A DNA stretch of 64,000 bases from Microglena sp. YARC (taxonomy: Eukaryota; Chlorophyta; Chlorophyceae; Chlamydomonadales; Chlamydomonadaceae). The notes under the pieces were generated by a model. The model saw only the letters and a list, made by a program, of their open reading frames with translations. It searched no databases and was not told the DNA's origin. The stretch is from contig CM039462.1 of NCBI GenBank assembly GCA_022414725.1, forward strand, positions 96,749,232-96,813,231. The letters are read 5' to 3'. Below, piece after piece: positions 22,201 through 28,149 of the stretch (its first letter is position 1; every line of letters starts with the position of its first letter). Both the position numbers and the translations under genes were made by a program.

Positions 22201-24082
22201 ATGCGTTGGTCTATCCAGCGTTCCTATGTATGTTCTTCACTCATCGCTGTTCATTCATTCATTATTTATAATGCGTTGGTCTATCCAGCGTTCCTATGTA
22301 TGTTCGTCACTCATCGCTGTTCGTGCATTCATTATTTATAATGCGTTGGTCTATCCAGCGTTCCTATGTATGTTTTTCACTCATCGCTGTCCGTGCATTC
22401 ATTATTTATAATGCGTTGGTCTATCCAGCGTTCCTATATATGTTCTTCACTCATCATCGTTCATTCATTCATCGTTCACAAAGTGTTGGTCCATCCAGCA
22501 CTTATATGTATATTCTTCACTAATCGGCGTTCATTCATTCATTCATTCATTCATCCATTCATTCATTCATTCATTCATTCATTCATTCATTCATTCATTC
22601 ATTCGTTCATTCATTCATTCATTCATTCATTCATCATTTACGATGAGTTGGTCCATCAAACAATCCTATGCATGTTCTTTACTTAGCGACATTCATTTGT
22701 TCGTTGTGAATTCATGTGTCGTTTACGATGCGTTGGTCCATCCATCATTCCTATCCATATTCTTCACTCAGCGTCATTCATTCATCCATTGTCCACAAAG
22801 CGTTGGTTCATCCGCTGTTCATACCTAGCTTTTATTCCTTGCTCGTTGGCGTTCATTCATTCATGGCTTAATAATTCATCATTTACAAAGCGTCGGTTCA
22901 TCTATCGTTCCTATGTTTATTCTTCACTCAGCGTCGTTCGTTCATTCATTCACCATTCAGCCATTCATTCATTCATCCATCGTCCACAAAGCGTTGGTTC
23001 ATCCGTCGTTCATACCTAGCATTTATTCCTCACTCTTTAGCGTTCATTCATTCACGCAACAAGTTGACTGACTGACCTCTCCCACCCTCCCCTCAAAAGC
23101 CCAGCAGAGACACAATCATCTCTCCACACACACATACACACCTCCACCCCTCCGTCCCTCCCCTTAACCCCCAACACACACTCTTATGTTTCCACACATA
23201 CATACACGCACCTCCTCCCCTCCTCTCCTCCCCCGAACCCCCAACACAGACACACTCATGTTTCCAAAAAAACACGCACATACATGCATTTAGATGTCGG
23301 GTTGCAAGCAAGATAAGGCAGTGCAACAAGCAGAACCTACACCTCCTCCCCTCCTCCCCTCCTCTCCTCCCCTTAACCCCCTCCTACCCTCCTCCTCTTA
23401 ACCTACACCTCCTCCCCTTAACACCTCCTCCCCTCCTCTCCTCCCCTTAACCTACACCTCCTCCCCTTAACACCTCCTCCCCTCCTCTCCTCCTCTTAAC
23501 CTACACCTCCTCCCCTTAACACCTCCTCCCCTCCTCTCCTCCCCTTAACACCTCGTCCCCTCCTCTCCCCCCCTTAACACCTCCTCCCCTCCTCTCCTCC
23601 CCTTAACCTACACCTCCTCCCCTTAGCACCTCCTCCCCTCCTCTCCTCCCCTCAACATAGACACACTAACCTCTTCACTCTCCACAACGGCAAACACTTC
23701 CTGCCCTCCCCTCCCCTCCCCTTGTCCACACCTCACCACCAAACTCACACGCACTCCTCATGCCTTCTACCCTTACCCCAAACCACACACCTCTCGTATC
23801 CTACCCTCCCCTCATGCACACTCAGCACACCTCTCACACTACTCACACCCTCACGCACTCGCACAAAATTCACACACTCACACACCTCTCACTCAGCACC
23901 CCACTCACACTACTCACTCACACACCTCTCACACTCACACTACCTTCACCCCTGCTACATACAGAAAGCATAGCCCCTTGGCAGATGAGTCAGCTCTCAA
24001 CGTGGAGAGCAAGTTTGACGTTGACGGCTTCTTGGAGCGCATGGGGCGGGTGCGCAAGTTAGCTCTCCAGTCGTATGCATAG
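3744..24082 (+). CDS. Mitochondrial K+/H+ exchange-related (Mit_KHE1-like) protein, 9 exons
   Basis: Nine exons join in phase: 3744-3914, 5019-5095, 9479-9572, 10456-10536, 11611-11652, 15822-15884, 18911-18984, 19811-19945 and 23965-24082. They total 855 bases and encode 284 residues. All junctions are GT/AG. The start [20 protein letters not shown], the central [20 protein letters not shown], then [17 protein letters not shown], a basic RRRMRLL stretch, a hydrophobic [14 protein letters not shown] segment and [17 protein letters not shown] follow, in order, the layout I recall for the plant and fungal Mit_KHE1 family (Pfam PF10173). Members are linked to K+ homeostasis at the inner mitochondrial membrane; the molecular role is not well settled. 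The family name rests on memory of the motif order, not on a search. Exons are only about 4% of the 20.3-kb span. A 15-bp microexon at about 19498-19512 would also keep the frame but is not needed. Confidence 0.75.
3957..4790. repeat. 155-bp tandem array in intron 1
   Basis: Units start at about 4268, 4423, 4578 and 4733 with an exact 155-bp step; diverged units precede them. Each holds TTTATTTGATTGATGAGCAC and three related 'CACTGCGTGTGATTTAATGA' modules. It fills most of intron 1. No exon-edge copy is evident in this array. Confidence 0.9.
4806..5014. repeat. (CTAA)n microsatellite in intron 1 with repeated acceptor
   Basis: Runs of CTAA are broken by the segment CACCTTGCAGGTGTCCAACT or variants at about 4871, 4928 and 5010. 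The last of these is the true acceptor of exon 2, so the splice acceptor itself is part of the repeat unit. Confidence 0.85.
5019..5095 (+). CDS. Mit_KHE1-like gene, exon 2
   Basis: Acceptor TTGCAG, then 25 codons plus two bases ([18 protein letters not shown] and SFSNHLY), donor GTGGGT at 5096. The last two bases AA join the first G of exon 3 to make Lys. Confidence 0.8.
5244..5489 (+). repeat. Two extra copies of exon 2's 3' part plus donor
   Basis: Copies end at 5309 (donor GTGGGT at 5310) and 5489 (GTGGAA at 5490). Both keep AGCAGTG..GAGACAAGCGAG and TCTCCAATCATCT nearly intact but lack an acceptor; the unit is about 180-200 bp including intron sequence with AATGATAT and CCACGTTTTA. The CCACGTT..TTATGGTGTG part reappears at 7147-7205. 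These are decoy 5' splice sites. Confidence 0.85.
5598..5640. repeat. (TGGTCG)n microsatellite
   Basis: Short GT/CG-rich hexamer run in intron 2. Confidence 0.85.
5955..6245. repeat. Direct repeat, about 141-bp unit, two copies
   Basis: AACTTGACTGCAAATTCTTC at 6001 recurs as AACTTGACTGCAACTTCTTC at 6142, and the following CCACTGCATCGAGAAA..TGTCG and AGCACGC/CAAAGTTGA segments also match. It lies in intron 2 and has no recognised origin. Confidence 0.7.
6560..6960. repeat. G-rich low-complexity stretch
   Basis: GGGTGGGGGTGG-like sequence with a G run near 6725-6744 and another G-rich patch near 6900-6945. Intron 2 sequence; no gene seen. Confidence 0.7.
6977..7117. repeat. 53-base G homopolymer between direct repeats
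   Basis: An uninterrupted G run covers 7017-7069. On each side lies AGGTGTGGCCA..GGCCA(A/C)ACGGGC..ACCGTACTA (6979-7013 and 7083-7118). The flanking copies suggest a tandem unit with an expanded G tract, like the larger array at 12.5-15.3 kb. Confidence 0.85.
7209..7383 (-). mobile_element. Dispersed repeat, copy 1
   Basis: The reverse complement matches 59774-59965 over most of its length: palindrome GCGTCGCAAGCGACGC (here diverged), then TGGCAACAATGGAGCT-like, GTTGGCTGACGTGTCAGGCT and GTCGGACTGACGGACAACGG. A short related piece is at about 20465-20510. I did not find terminal repeats that would name a superfamily. Confidence 0.6.
7862..8536 (+). repeat. Degenerate copies of the exon 3 acceptor edge
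   Basis: CAGGTTT(G/A)CGATGAA-like segments occur at about 7864, 8072, 8185, 8371, 8408 and 8521. They match the true acceptor and first codons of exon 3 (9479). Later parts of each copy have diverged to GGGCTCTAATTT or similar. Confidence 0.7.
8216..8347. mobile_element. Foldback element with telomere-like loop, 9-bp duplication
   Basis: Arms at 8218-8264 and 8296-8342 are near-perfect inverted repeats (GGGGGAAGCTACCCTCCAGT to CACAAGCCAGAT). The loop (about 8265-8295) contains GGGTTAAGGGTTTAGG and TTTTAGGG. CTCAAAAGG flanks it on both sides (8207-8215 and 8348-8356), a 9-bp target-site duplication that would fit a Mutator-like origin. The insertion sits inside the degenerate exon-3-edge array. 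Confidence 0.75.
8600..9478 (+). repeat. Tandem array of acceptor plus exon 3 5' edge
   Basis: Four decoy copies start at 8610, 8794, 9112 and 9295, stepping mostly by about 184 bp toward the true exon 3 at 9479. Each has the TGTTCAG acceptor, then the first ~46 exon bases (to CCCAGTGGAATC), then diverges into CAGTTTTTTTATG. One unit is interrupted by a short dispersed repeat at about 8935-9015. Confidence 0.9.
9479..9572 (+). CDS. Mit_KHE1-like gene, exon 3
   Basis: Acceptor TTCAG, one base completing the Lys codon, then [20 protein letters not shown] and [11 protein letters not shown]; donor GTAAGT at 9573. Among the copies in this region, only this one continues in frame past GTGGAATC and has a consensus donor. 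Confidence 0.85.
9590..9640 (-). mobile_element. SINE tail fragment
   Basis: GTAATGATAACGCCTGGTAG and the following GGCATGGTATTAAG match the 3' tails of the full SINEs in reverse orientation. Only about 50 bp remain. Confidence 0.65.
9643..10320 (+). repeat. Array of exon 3 3' edge plus donor, with (TATG)n filling
   Basis: Copies of GACTGGAGGTCATCTATCCT and variants end at 9662, 9915, 10100 and 10201. The last three are followed by a GTAAGT donor as in the true exon. Between them lie TGTATGTATGTACTGCTGCTA units and, near 10261-10314, a (CATA)n run. The units point from the exon into the intron. Confidence 0.85.
10456..10536 (+). CDS. Mit_KHE1-like gene, exon 4
   Basis: 27 codons, [20 protein letters not shown] and TRHGRRM, phase 0 at both ends, donor GTGCGT. 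It follows the YP of exon 3 directly. A partial CACAGGCTAGCA acceptor copy sits upstream at about 10365. Confidence 0.8.
10583..10609. repeat. G run near the intron 4 donor
   Basis: GTGTGTG is followed by a run of about 25 G. No coding content. Confidence 0.85.
11090..11360. repeat. 18-bp minisatellite in intron 4
   Basis: Unit ACACTTAGTAAAGC(T/G)AAT repeats about 12 times, with looser relatives out to about 11560. Confidence 0.9.
11611..11652 (+). CDS. Mit_KHE1-like gene, exon 5
   Basis: 14 codons ([14 protein letters not shown]), acceptor GTGCAG, donor GTAAGT. A hydrophobic segment, fitting a membrane-associated part of the protein. Small but flanked by consensus sites and phase-consistent on both sides. 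Confidence 0.75.
11678..12256. repeat. (ATGT)n, (ATGG)n and (GT)n microsatellites with a decayed exon 5 copy
   Basis: Within the run, 11937-11977 is a 41-base decayed copy of exon 5 with its GTGCAG acceptor. It has a GC instead of GT donor (GCAAGT at 11978) and a 1-base deletion that breaks the frame. Confidence 0.85.
12290..12390. repeat. Dispersed short repeat
   Basis: TTTTTCCGCTACTCAAAGCG, ATCGCTACTTTTGACCCCG and GGCCCAAATTATCGCTATA recur at 19570-19650 and, reversed, near 8940-9010 and 60885-60950. It has the look of a small non-autonomous element, class unknown. Confidence 0.55.
12480..15300 (+). repeat. 176-bp satellite with a G tract in every unit, 16 copies
   Basis: G tracts start near 12537, 12713, 12892, 13068, 13240, 13430, 13603, 13777, 13950, 14125, 14296, 14473, 14649, 14824, 14998 and 15178, a mean step of about 176 bp. 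Each unit also has TGTACAAGCGGGTGGGAGG, GTACAGGTGTAGTGGTCATT and a CAGCAGCAGCAACAGGG segment. Tract lengths vary from about 9 to 30 G, while the rest is highly conserved with scattered 1-base indels. Confidence 0.95.
15300..15800. repeat. Related 120-150-bp repeats before exon 6
   Basis: Three or four units share ATGAAATGGGCATCAATGCG, ATCAAGACTCAGACC and ATGTACATTGCC, followed by C-rich sequence. They continue the theme of the satellite upstream but lack the G tract. Confidence 0.8.
15822..15884 (+). CDS. Mit_KHE1-like gene, exon 6
   Basis: 21 codons ([20 protein letters not shown] plus Q), acceptor GACCAG, donor GTACGC, phase 0 at both ends. The [13 protein letters not shown] part corresponds to the aromatic segment after the hydrophobic stretch in the family. 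Confidence 0.75.
15940..18900 (+). repeat. C/A-only low-complexity intron 6
   Basis: About 3 kb of CACCAC, CCACAA, ACACCAACACC and related mini-satellites, almost free of G and T on the coding strand apart from a short island at 17245-17375. Periods shift between 9, 12, 15 and longer composites. Long apparent frames here (His/Thr/Pro-rich one way, Val/Trp/Cys-rich the other) are artefacts of composition. Confidence 0.95.
18168..18222 (+). repeat. Partial copy of exon 7 with acceptor
   Basis: CACAG acceptor then GCATACAGTGGGGCTGGAAC through GAGCAGTGGAGACCTC, nearly identical to the true exon 7 start at 18911. It then runs into CCACCACAACACC and has no donor. Confidence 0.85.
18911..18984 (+). 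CDS. Mit_KHE1-like gene, exon 7
   Basis: 24 codons plus two bases ([24 protein letters not shown] and GA), acceptor AACACAG, donor GTGAGT. The trailing GA joins the first G of exon 8 to give Glu. Confidence 0.75.
18995..19412. repeat. (GGAT)n microsatellite
   Basis: GGATGGATGGAT runs broken by GAAGGGATGG and TAGATAGATG variants in intron 7. Confidence 0.95.
19811..19945 (+). CDS. Mit_KHE1-like gene, exon 8
   Basis: One base, 44 codons and two bases; [20 protein letters not shown] and, later, [17 protein letters not shown]. Donor GTACGA at 19946. The acceptor is taken as ..GCAGAG because exon 7 ends in phase 2; CAG four bases earlier would break the frame. Confidence 0.75.
19946..20125 (+). 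repeat. 18-22-bp array starting at the exon 8 donor
   Basis: The donor sequence GTACGACCAATGCTATATAT is followed at once by about ten units of GGACCAATGCTATATATA. The first unit thus includes the splice donor region. Confidence 0.85.
20225..20400. repeat. Short tandem repeat
   Basis: GTCCCAGGCTAGCTTCCACC and GATCAGCCCACAAAAGTTGT occur two to three times. Confidence 0.8.
20525..21545. repeat. 65-bp tandem array, about 15 copies
   Basis: Unit: TTAGTCCATCAACTTGTATA, TGTGTATTCGTCACTCATCA, TCGTTCATTCATTGTGCATC. Because 65 is not a multiple of three, every frame is used in turn, giving overlapping 61-residue frames that are not genes. Confidence 0.95.
21600..22500. repeat. 70-bp tandem array, about 12 copies
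   Basis: Unit: GCGTTGGTCTATCCAGCG, TTCCTATGTATGTTCTTCAC, TCATCGCTGTTCATTCATTC, ATTATTTATAAT. It is related to the 65-bp array just upstream (same order of segments), so one probably evolved from the other. Confidence 0.95.
22500..23060. repeat. (ATTC)n and diverged 70-180-bp units
   Basis: Pure (CATT)n at 22530-22640, then larger diverged repeats with CAAAGCGTTGGTTCATCC. Confidence 0.85.
23075..23960. repeat. C/T-rich array before the last exon
   Basis: CTCCTCCCCTTAAC units (23340-23660), then CACACCTCTCACACT-like sequence. It forms an almost 900-base pyrimidine-rich lead into the acceptor of exon 9. Confidence 0.85.
23965..24082 (+). CDS. Mit_KHE1-like gene, exon 9 with stop
   Basis: One base completes Arg, then [20 protein letters not shown] and [18 protein letters not shown] and stop TAG at 24080-24082. 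The stop is the first three bases of the hAT-like MITE at 24080. The empty site, rebuilt from the duplication, would read GCA TGA, so the gene ended at the same codon before the insertion. Confidence 0.8.
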
Positions 24083-24229
24083 GGACTGGCATATCATATG
24101 ATGTTGACCGAAGGCGAGTGTGATATAGTAAGACATCATACAACTTGCATCATATGATATTGTATATAAATGGTAACTTCAGCCTAGTCAGACTGCCGGC
24201 ATCATATGACATCATATTGCCGCTCCCTA
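24080..24229 (+). mobile_element. hAT-like MITE, copy 2, at the stop codon of the Mit_KHE1-like gene
   Basis: Starts TAGGGACTGGCATATCATAT and ends TTGCCGCTCCCTA, 150 bp. Perfect 8-bp target-site duplication CGTATGCA at 24072-24079 and 24230-24237. It now forms the beginning of the 3' UTR. Confidence 0.92.
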
Positions 24230-24237
24230 CGTATGCA

Positions 24238-24412
24238 TGATCAAGTGCTGGGTAGTGCGCAAGGTAGCCCTCCAGTCATCCGCCAGACCAGTATCCAGAA
24301 CCAGAGGATACTTGTGTTGGGTGGTGAGCAAGGTAGCCCTCCAGTCATTCGCCAGACCAGTACCCAGAACTACTGGACTACATTCCATTTCATGTTAAAG
24401 TCTACTTGACAC
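24238..24412 (+). repeat. Duplicated segment related to the last exon's end
   Basis: GCGCAAGGTAGCCCTCCAGT and the diverged AGCAAGGTAGCCCTCCAGTC, each followed by a CGCCAGACCAGTA segment, repeat at about 24258 and 24328. They resemble the final coding bases GTGCGCAAGTTAGCTCTCCA, so the terminal exon edge is arrayed into the 3' flank. Confidence 0.65.
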
Positions 24413-24419
24413 CACGAGG

Positions 24420-24712
24420 GTGTATGAGACTCTGTGGACCACTACACACCACGTTTTTTGTGTGTATCGCGGCTGCTGCAGCTGAAATGTAAGAGAAGAA
24501 GCGTATGCATGTATCATGGGTGTACGCAGGGTGTATGAGACTCTGTGGACCACTACACACCACGTTTTTTGTGTGTATCGCGGCTGCTGCAGCTGAAATG
24601 TAAGAGAAGAAGCGTATGCATGTATCATGGGTGTACGCAGGGTGTATGAGACTCTGTGGACCACTACACACCACTTTTTTTGTGTATCGCGGTTGCTGCA
24701 GCTGAAATGTAA
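24420..24712 (+). repeat. 111-bp tandem array in the 3' flank
   Basis: Units start at 24420, 24531 and 24642 with GTGTATGAGACTCTGTGGAC. Each carries GCAGCTGAAATGTAA; TGTAA is the usual poly(A) signal in chlorophyte green algae, so these may be alternative 3' ends. The third unit is split by the SINE at 24713, and its remainder resumes at 24917. Another partial copy is at 25738-25783. Confidence 0.85.
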
Positions 24713-24916
24713 TGATAACGCCTGGTGGGGCGTGGTGTTAAGGGAGCCCGTCGTACGCGGGTGGGGAGCGGTCTCCTACCACAACTGGACAAGCTACCAT
24801 CGCGGTCGACGACGACCTGCAACGCCAAGAGCGACCGAAGGGGGAGTCGAACCCCCGACTCTTCGTTCCTTAGCAATCTGGTCTACCACTAGACCATTGT
24901 AATCGCTAAAGAGGCT
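24713..24916 (-). mobile_element. tRNA-derived SINE, head type 2
   Basis: On the minus strand the head reads TGGTCTAGTGGTAGACC (A box) and GGGGGTTCGACTCCCCC (B box), followed by the common body and the CACCACGCCCCACCAGGCGT tail. Target-site duplication AGCTGAAATGTAA (24700-24712) / AGCTGGAATGTAA (24917-24929), 12 of 13 matching. It interrupts a 111-bp repeat unit. Confidence 0.88.
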
Positions 24917-25181
24917 AGCTGGAATGTAAGAGAAGAAGCATATGCATGTATCATGGGTGTACGCAGGGTGTACACAACATGCTCTGGCCTCCGTGCATAC
25001 CATTATGCAGCATTTATTATTCTGGGTCTACTACTTTTGGTCAAATTCCACAAAGCGTCTTGTGCTTGTTATACATTATATTGAAGATTGGGTCTATGAT
25101 TTTACATCAGGGGGTAGAGAGCGGGATGATAATCTCGCTCCTGTTATACGGGTAGGGTGCAGTCGACATGTACGGCTGTAC

Positions 25182-25388
25182 TGATAACACCTGTAGGGGC
25201 GTGGTATTAAGGGAGCCCCGTCTTACGGCGGTAGGGAACGGGCTGCAACTTTACCTGGACAAAGCTACTATGGCGATTAACAGCGACAGCGGACAGTCGG
25301 ACACTAAAGCGCACCCATAGGGATTCGAACCCGGCACCTTTTTAGTTTAAGGAGCTCTACCATAGAGCCATTCGTCGAAACGGCAAGA
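25182..25388 (-). mobile_element. tRNA-derived SINE, head type 1
   Basis: Minus-strand head with TGGCTCTATGGTAGAGC and GCCGGGTTCGAATCCC; body and tail as in the other SINE family. Flanked by TGTACGGCTGTAC (25169-25181) and TGCACGGCTGTAC (25389-25401), 12 of 13 matching. Confidence 0.88.
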
Positions 25389-25401
25389 TGCACGGCTGTA
25401 C

Positions 25402-25783
25402 TACCTATACCATGACACATTCCAAGGATTCATCCCATCAGCTTCATGGAGTTATGTAACAATATCCTTCCTTCCATGGAGTTGTGTGCTCCTTTTGTTG
25501 ACGGTTTTCATAACACGGAAGAGGGGCCTAAACACAGCCAGAAACAGACAGGCACCTCCGCACAAACAAAATGCAGAGCCCAAAACCTGCATAAACTTCC
25601 GACAGGGAGGCGAAAATACTCCTTGAATAAGGGGACAGACAGGAGTACGTTACGGAAATTTAGCAAAATAATGCCGAGTCAAGACAGAGGCACATTATGC
25701 GATGTCAGCGTGAACTAACTTTTACATACATTACATTACATGTTAAAGTCTACTTGACACCGCGAGGGTGTATGAGACTCTGT
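25402..25783. other. Intergenic, no gene seen
   Basis: Unique-looking sequence with a copy of ATGTTAAAGTCTACTTGACA and CGAGGGTGTATGAGACTCTG (25738-25783) also found at 24392-24432. GATGTCAGCGTGAACT at 25699 is matched in inverse near 27938, on the other side of the LINE. Confidence 0.4.
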
Positions 25784-27895
25784 GCTTTAAACAAAAAGAA
25801 AAAGCACCCACAAAGCAAAAAACCCCATTACATCAGGGGTGTGTCGAGGACAAACAAACCAAACTCCCAACCACCGTTTTGGTGGCGTAGGTATTAAACC
25901 CCTTAGAGCAGGAATCAGATCTCAACCACTTACAGTGGCGGAGGTAAGAAGCTAACAAATGAGAAGTCTCAAGAACAAAAAAAAGGGATAATAAATTACG
26001 GTGCCACTAAGCAGTCCAGGGCTTCCTGTCTTGCTCTTCTACAAGTAGAAAGATAGTCGGCTAGGTTGCTCCAAAAAGACTTAGTGCCATTTCCATTCAT
26101 AAAGGTTCTGAATGTGGAATCGCAGAATTCCACATTCCATACGGTTAAGTCGGTATCCTCATGGACATGCCTATAAATATCTGTAAACAGATTCTGGTAG
26201 CGGAGGCGAATATCATTATAAAAAGGGCACTCAAACATATGCATTTCATCCTCAGTTTTTTGGAACCCACACATTTGACAGTGTCTCATTGAGCGAGGGA
26301 TGTGTGCTCTATCCACCACCCTCATTCTTTCTGTGTTCAGCCAATGGGAACCCATTCTAAACTGTGCTATAGAACGAATCTGATCCTGCTTATGTAAGGC
26401 GGATGTAAGGGGAATCAAGCCATTCTCATCATTGCTGTTGGCTGCGAACCATTTTTGGTATCGGAGGCGTTTAAAGCCAACCCTTCTCTCATCAGGGATG
26501 TCTCTAACTGCATTGGTGTCACTTGGGTACTTAAACCTCCATGACTCAAAAACTTCAGACATAATACCTTCGACATCGACAGCCTCCAAAATGTTGATGT
26601 TTTTACTGGATCCTAGCTTGTGGAGAGCACAACGCAAGTCATGAACCCAGCCAGTGTTGGAGTCAAAAGATTCCTCAAGAGCCATTCTAATGAGATCCTC
26701 AGGTTCTTTATGTATGGTCTTGTTCCAGAAGCGCAAAGCTTGTTTAAGCCAAGCAAAACACAACGGGGTTCTACCCAGCTCTTCCATGATAATATTAGAT
26801 GTAGTAGATTGGCAAACACCCAACATTTGTTTAAGTATACCTCTATGCCATTTCTCACAAGCATGGTCATTTGAGATAAGTGTGTTGTTCAGAATAGAAG
26901 GAGCCCACACCTCACAGCCAAAATTCAGGATAGGTTGTACAAGAGAATCAAACAGGTGGGTGAGAATATCAATATTGTATATGTCCATAGTATGGCATCG
27001 CCTACGAAGCATGTGGTGTGCCTTTTGGGCCTTAGTGAGCATCCTAGAAAAAGCAGCTTTTGCACGATTGCTTGAGTCACCATCCACAAAGAGGGATCCC
27101 AAGTAGATAAAAGATAACTTTGTAGAAAGTTGTGCTCCATCATAGACAAATTTGTAATCAGGATCCATGCGGGCCTCATCACAGAATTGTTTGTTGAAAA
27201 CGACAATCTCAGTTTTCTTTATATTCACAGCCATCTTAGTAGCCTCGCAGAAATCTCTCAGGCAGTCAAGCATCGCTTGCATATCTGCCGGGGATTCTGC
27301 CATTATAGCTAGGTCATCAGCATAAAGTAACAGTTGCAGAATCTTTCCCCTAAGCTCAGCCCCTACATTTGGGAGCTTGGATTGGAGGAACGATTCAATT
27401 CTATCAATGAACAGACCGAATAGGAGTGGGGATAGGGGGTCTCCTTGTTTAACTCCTACAAGGGATGGAAAGGAGGATCCAATGTCCCCATGTAGGCGAA
27501 CTTGGAAAACAACATGATTATACATGGACTTCAGAATACTGAGATAGGGGTCCTTGACTCCTAGCCTTGCTAAGCAATCCCATAGCAAGTCTCTGTTGAC
27601 CCAATCATAAGCCTTCTTGAAATCAACAAAAGCCACAAAGAGTGGTTTTTTCTTTTCTCTATATTTATCTACAATATGGTTAAGAATGAATGATGCATCT
27701 GCAGTACCCCTACCACTTCTAAATCCATATTGGCCAGCGGCTCTGAGGTTGAATTCTTCTGACCAATCATCTAGTCTACGTAGCATGCAAAGGGAGAAGA
27801 TCTTTCCTATGGAGTTGCTCACCGCAAGACCTCGATAGTTGTCCTTGTCATACACACTGCCTTTGGATTTGGGTACGGGTACCAAGGCAGCTGCA
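25784..27895 (-). mobile_element. 5'-truncated LINE (non-LTR retrotransposon)
   Basis: The reverse-transcriptase frame occupies 25996-27885 on the minus strand. Downstream of its stop lies about 200 bp of 3' UTR reaching the 111-bp repeat remnant at 25783. The endonuclease part expected upstream is absent, as in a typical 5'-truncated insertion. The exact ends and target duplication could not be set. Confidence 0.75.
25996..27885 (-). CDS. LINE reverse transcriptase, partial ORF2
   Basis: 629 residues without a stop. It starts in the fingers region of the RT (VPVPKSKGSVYDKDNYRGLA), then YGFRSGRGTADASF around residues 53-66, FVDFKKAYDWVNR near 88-100, GVKQGDPLSPLLF near 142-154 and the catalytic LLYADDLAI near 185-193. 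A Cys/His cluster, CQMCGF...HMFECP, lies near residues 538-556, as in the C-terminal zinc-knuckle region of L1-like and related LINE ORF2 proteins. The uninterrupted frame implies a recent insertion. It lacks the N-terminal endonuclease, so it is not autonomous. Confidence 0.9.
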   Translation of the reverse strand: MVPVPKSKGSVYDKDNYRGLAVSNSIGKIFSLCMLRRLDDWSEEFNLRAAGQYGFRSGRGTADASFILNHIVDKYREKKKPLFVAFVDFKKAYDWVNRDLLWDCLARLGVKDPYLSILKSMYNHVVFQVRLHGDIGSSFPSLVGVKQGDPLSPLLFGLFIDRIESFLQSKLPNVGAELRGKILQLLLYADDLAIMAESPADMQAMLDCLRDFCEATKMAVNIKKTEIVVFNKQFCDEARMDPDYKFVYDGAQLSTKLSFIYLGSLFVDGDSSNRAKAAFSRMLTKAQKAHHMLRRRCHTMDIYNIDILTHLFDSLVQPILNFGCEVWAPSILNNTLISNDHACEKWHRGILKQMLGVCQSTTSNIIMEELGRTPLCFAWLKQALRFWNKTIHKEPEDLIRMALEESFDSNTGWVHDLRCALHKLGSSKNINILEAVDVEGIMSEVFESWRFKYPSDTNAVRDIPDERRVGFKRLRYQKWFAANSNDENGLIPLTSALHKQDQIRSIAQFRMGSHWLNTERMRVVDRAHIPRSMRHCQMCGFQKTEDEMHMFECPFYNDIRLRYQNLFTDIYRHVHEDTDLTVWNVEFCDSTFRTFMNGNGTKSFWSNLADYLSTCRRARQEALDCLVAP

Positions 27896-27967
27896 CTGCA
27901 ACTGATTCAGATACCAATGATGCACTCGTGTCCTAGTAGTTCACGCTGACATGCGACCTGTCAAGTT

Positions 27968-28072
27968 GCTAGCCTGTGGCCAAGTGGCAGGCAACACGGG
28001 ACCAGGAGGGAACAGGTACCGGTGTGCACTATGCCAACTCAGAGACTGATATATAAATCAGTCAATAACATT
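27968..28072 (+). mobile_element. Very short SINE-like retroposon with terminal hairpin, copy 1
   Basis: A 105-bp insertion between perfect 17-bp duplications ATGCGACCTGTCAAGTT (27951-27967 and 28073-28089). It contains TGGCCAAGTGGCAGG, which fits a Pol III A box, then GGTACCGGT, ending in the hairpin GACTGAT-ATATAA-ATCAGTC and AATAACATT. The related copy at 63875-63969 has a different but equally paired hairpin. Confidence 0.85.
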
Positions 28073-28149
28073 ATGCGACCTGTCAAGTTCTGCATTAGAG
28101 GGGGGAAGTTGTACAACAAGCTAAGCGACAGCCAGGAGTACGCCCCCCC

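Noticed and set aside
20506..22341. Ladder of overlapping 61-residue frames
   Set aside because: A 65- or 70-bp repeat cycles through the three frames; the peptides are shadows of the same unit.
20525..22500. CRISPR-like array
   Set aside because: Units are head-to-tail repeats without unique spacers, and the genome is eukaryotic.
24840..24900. Functional tRNA gene with GGGGGTTCGACTCCCCC
   Set aside because: It is the head of a SINE with target-site duplications and a SINE body, and the same head recurs at 61.3 kb.
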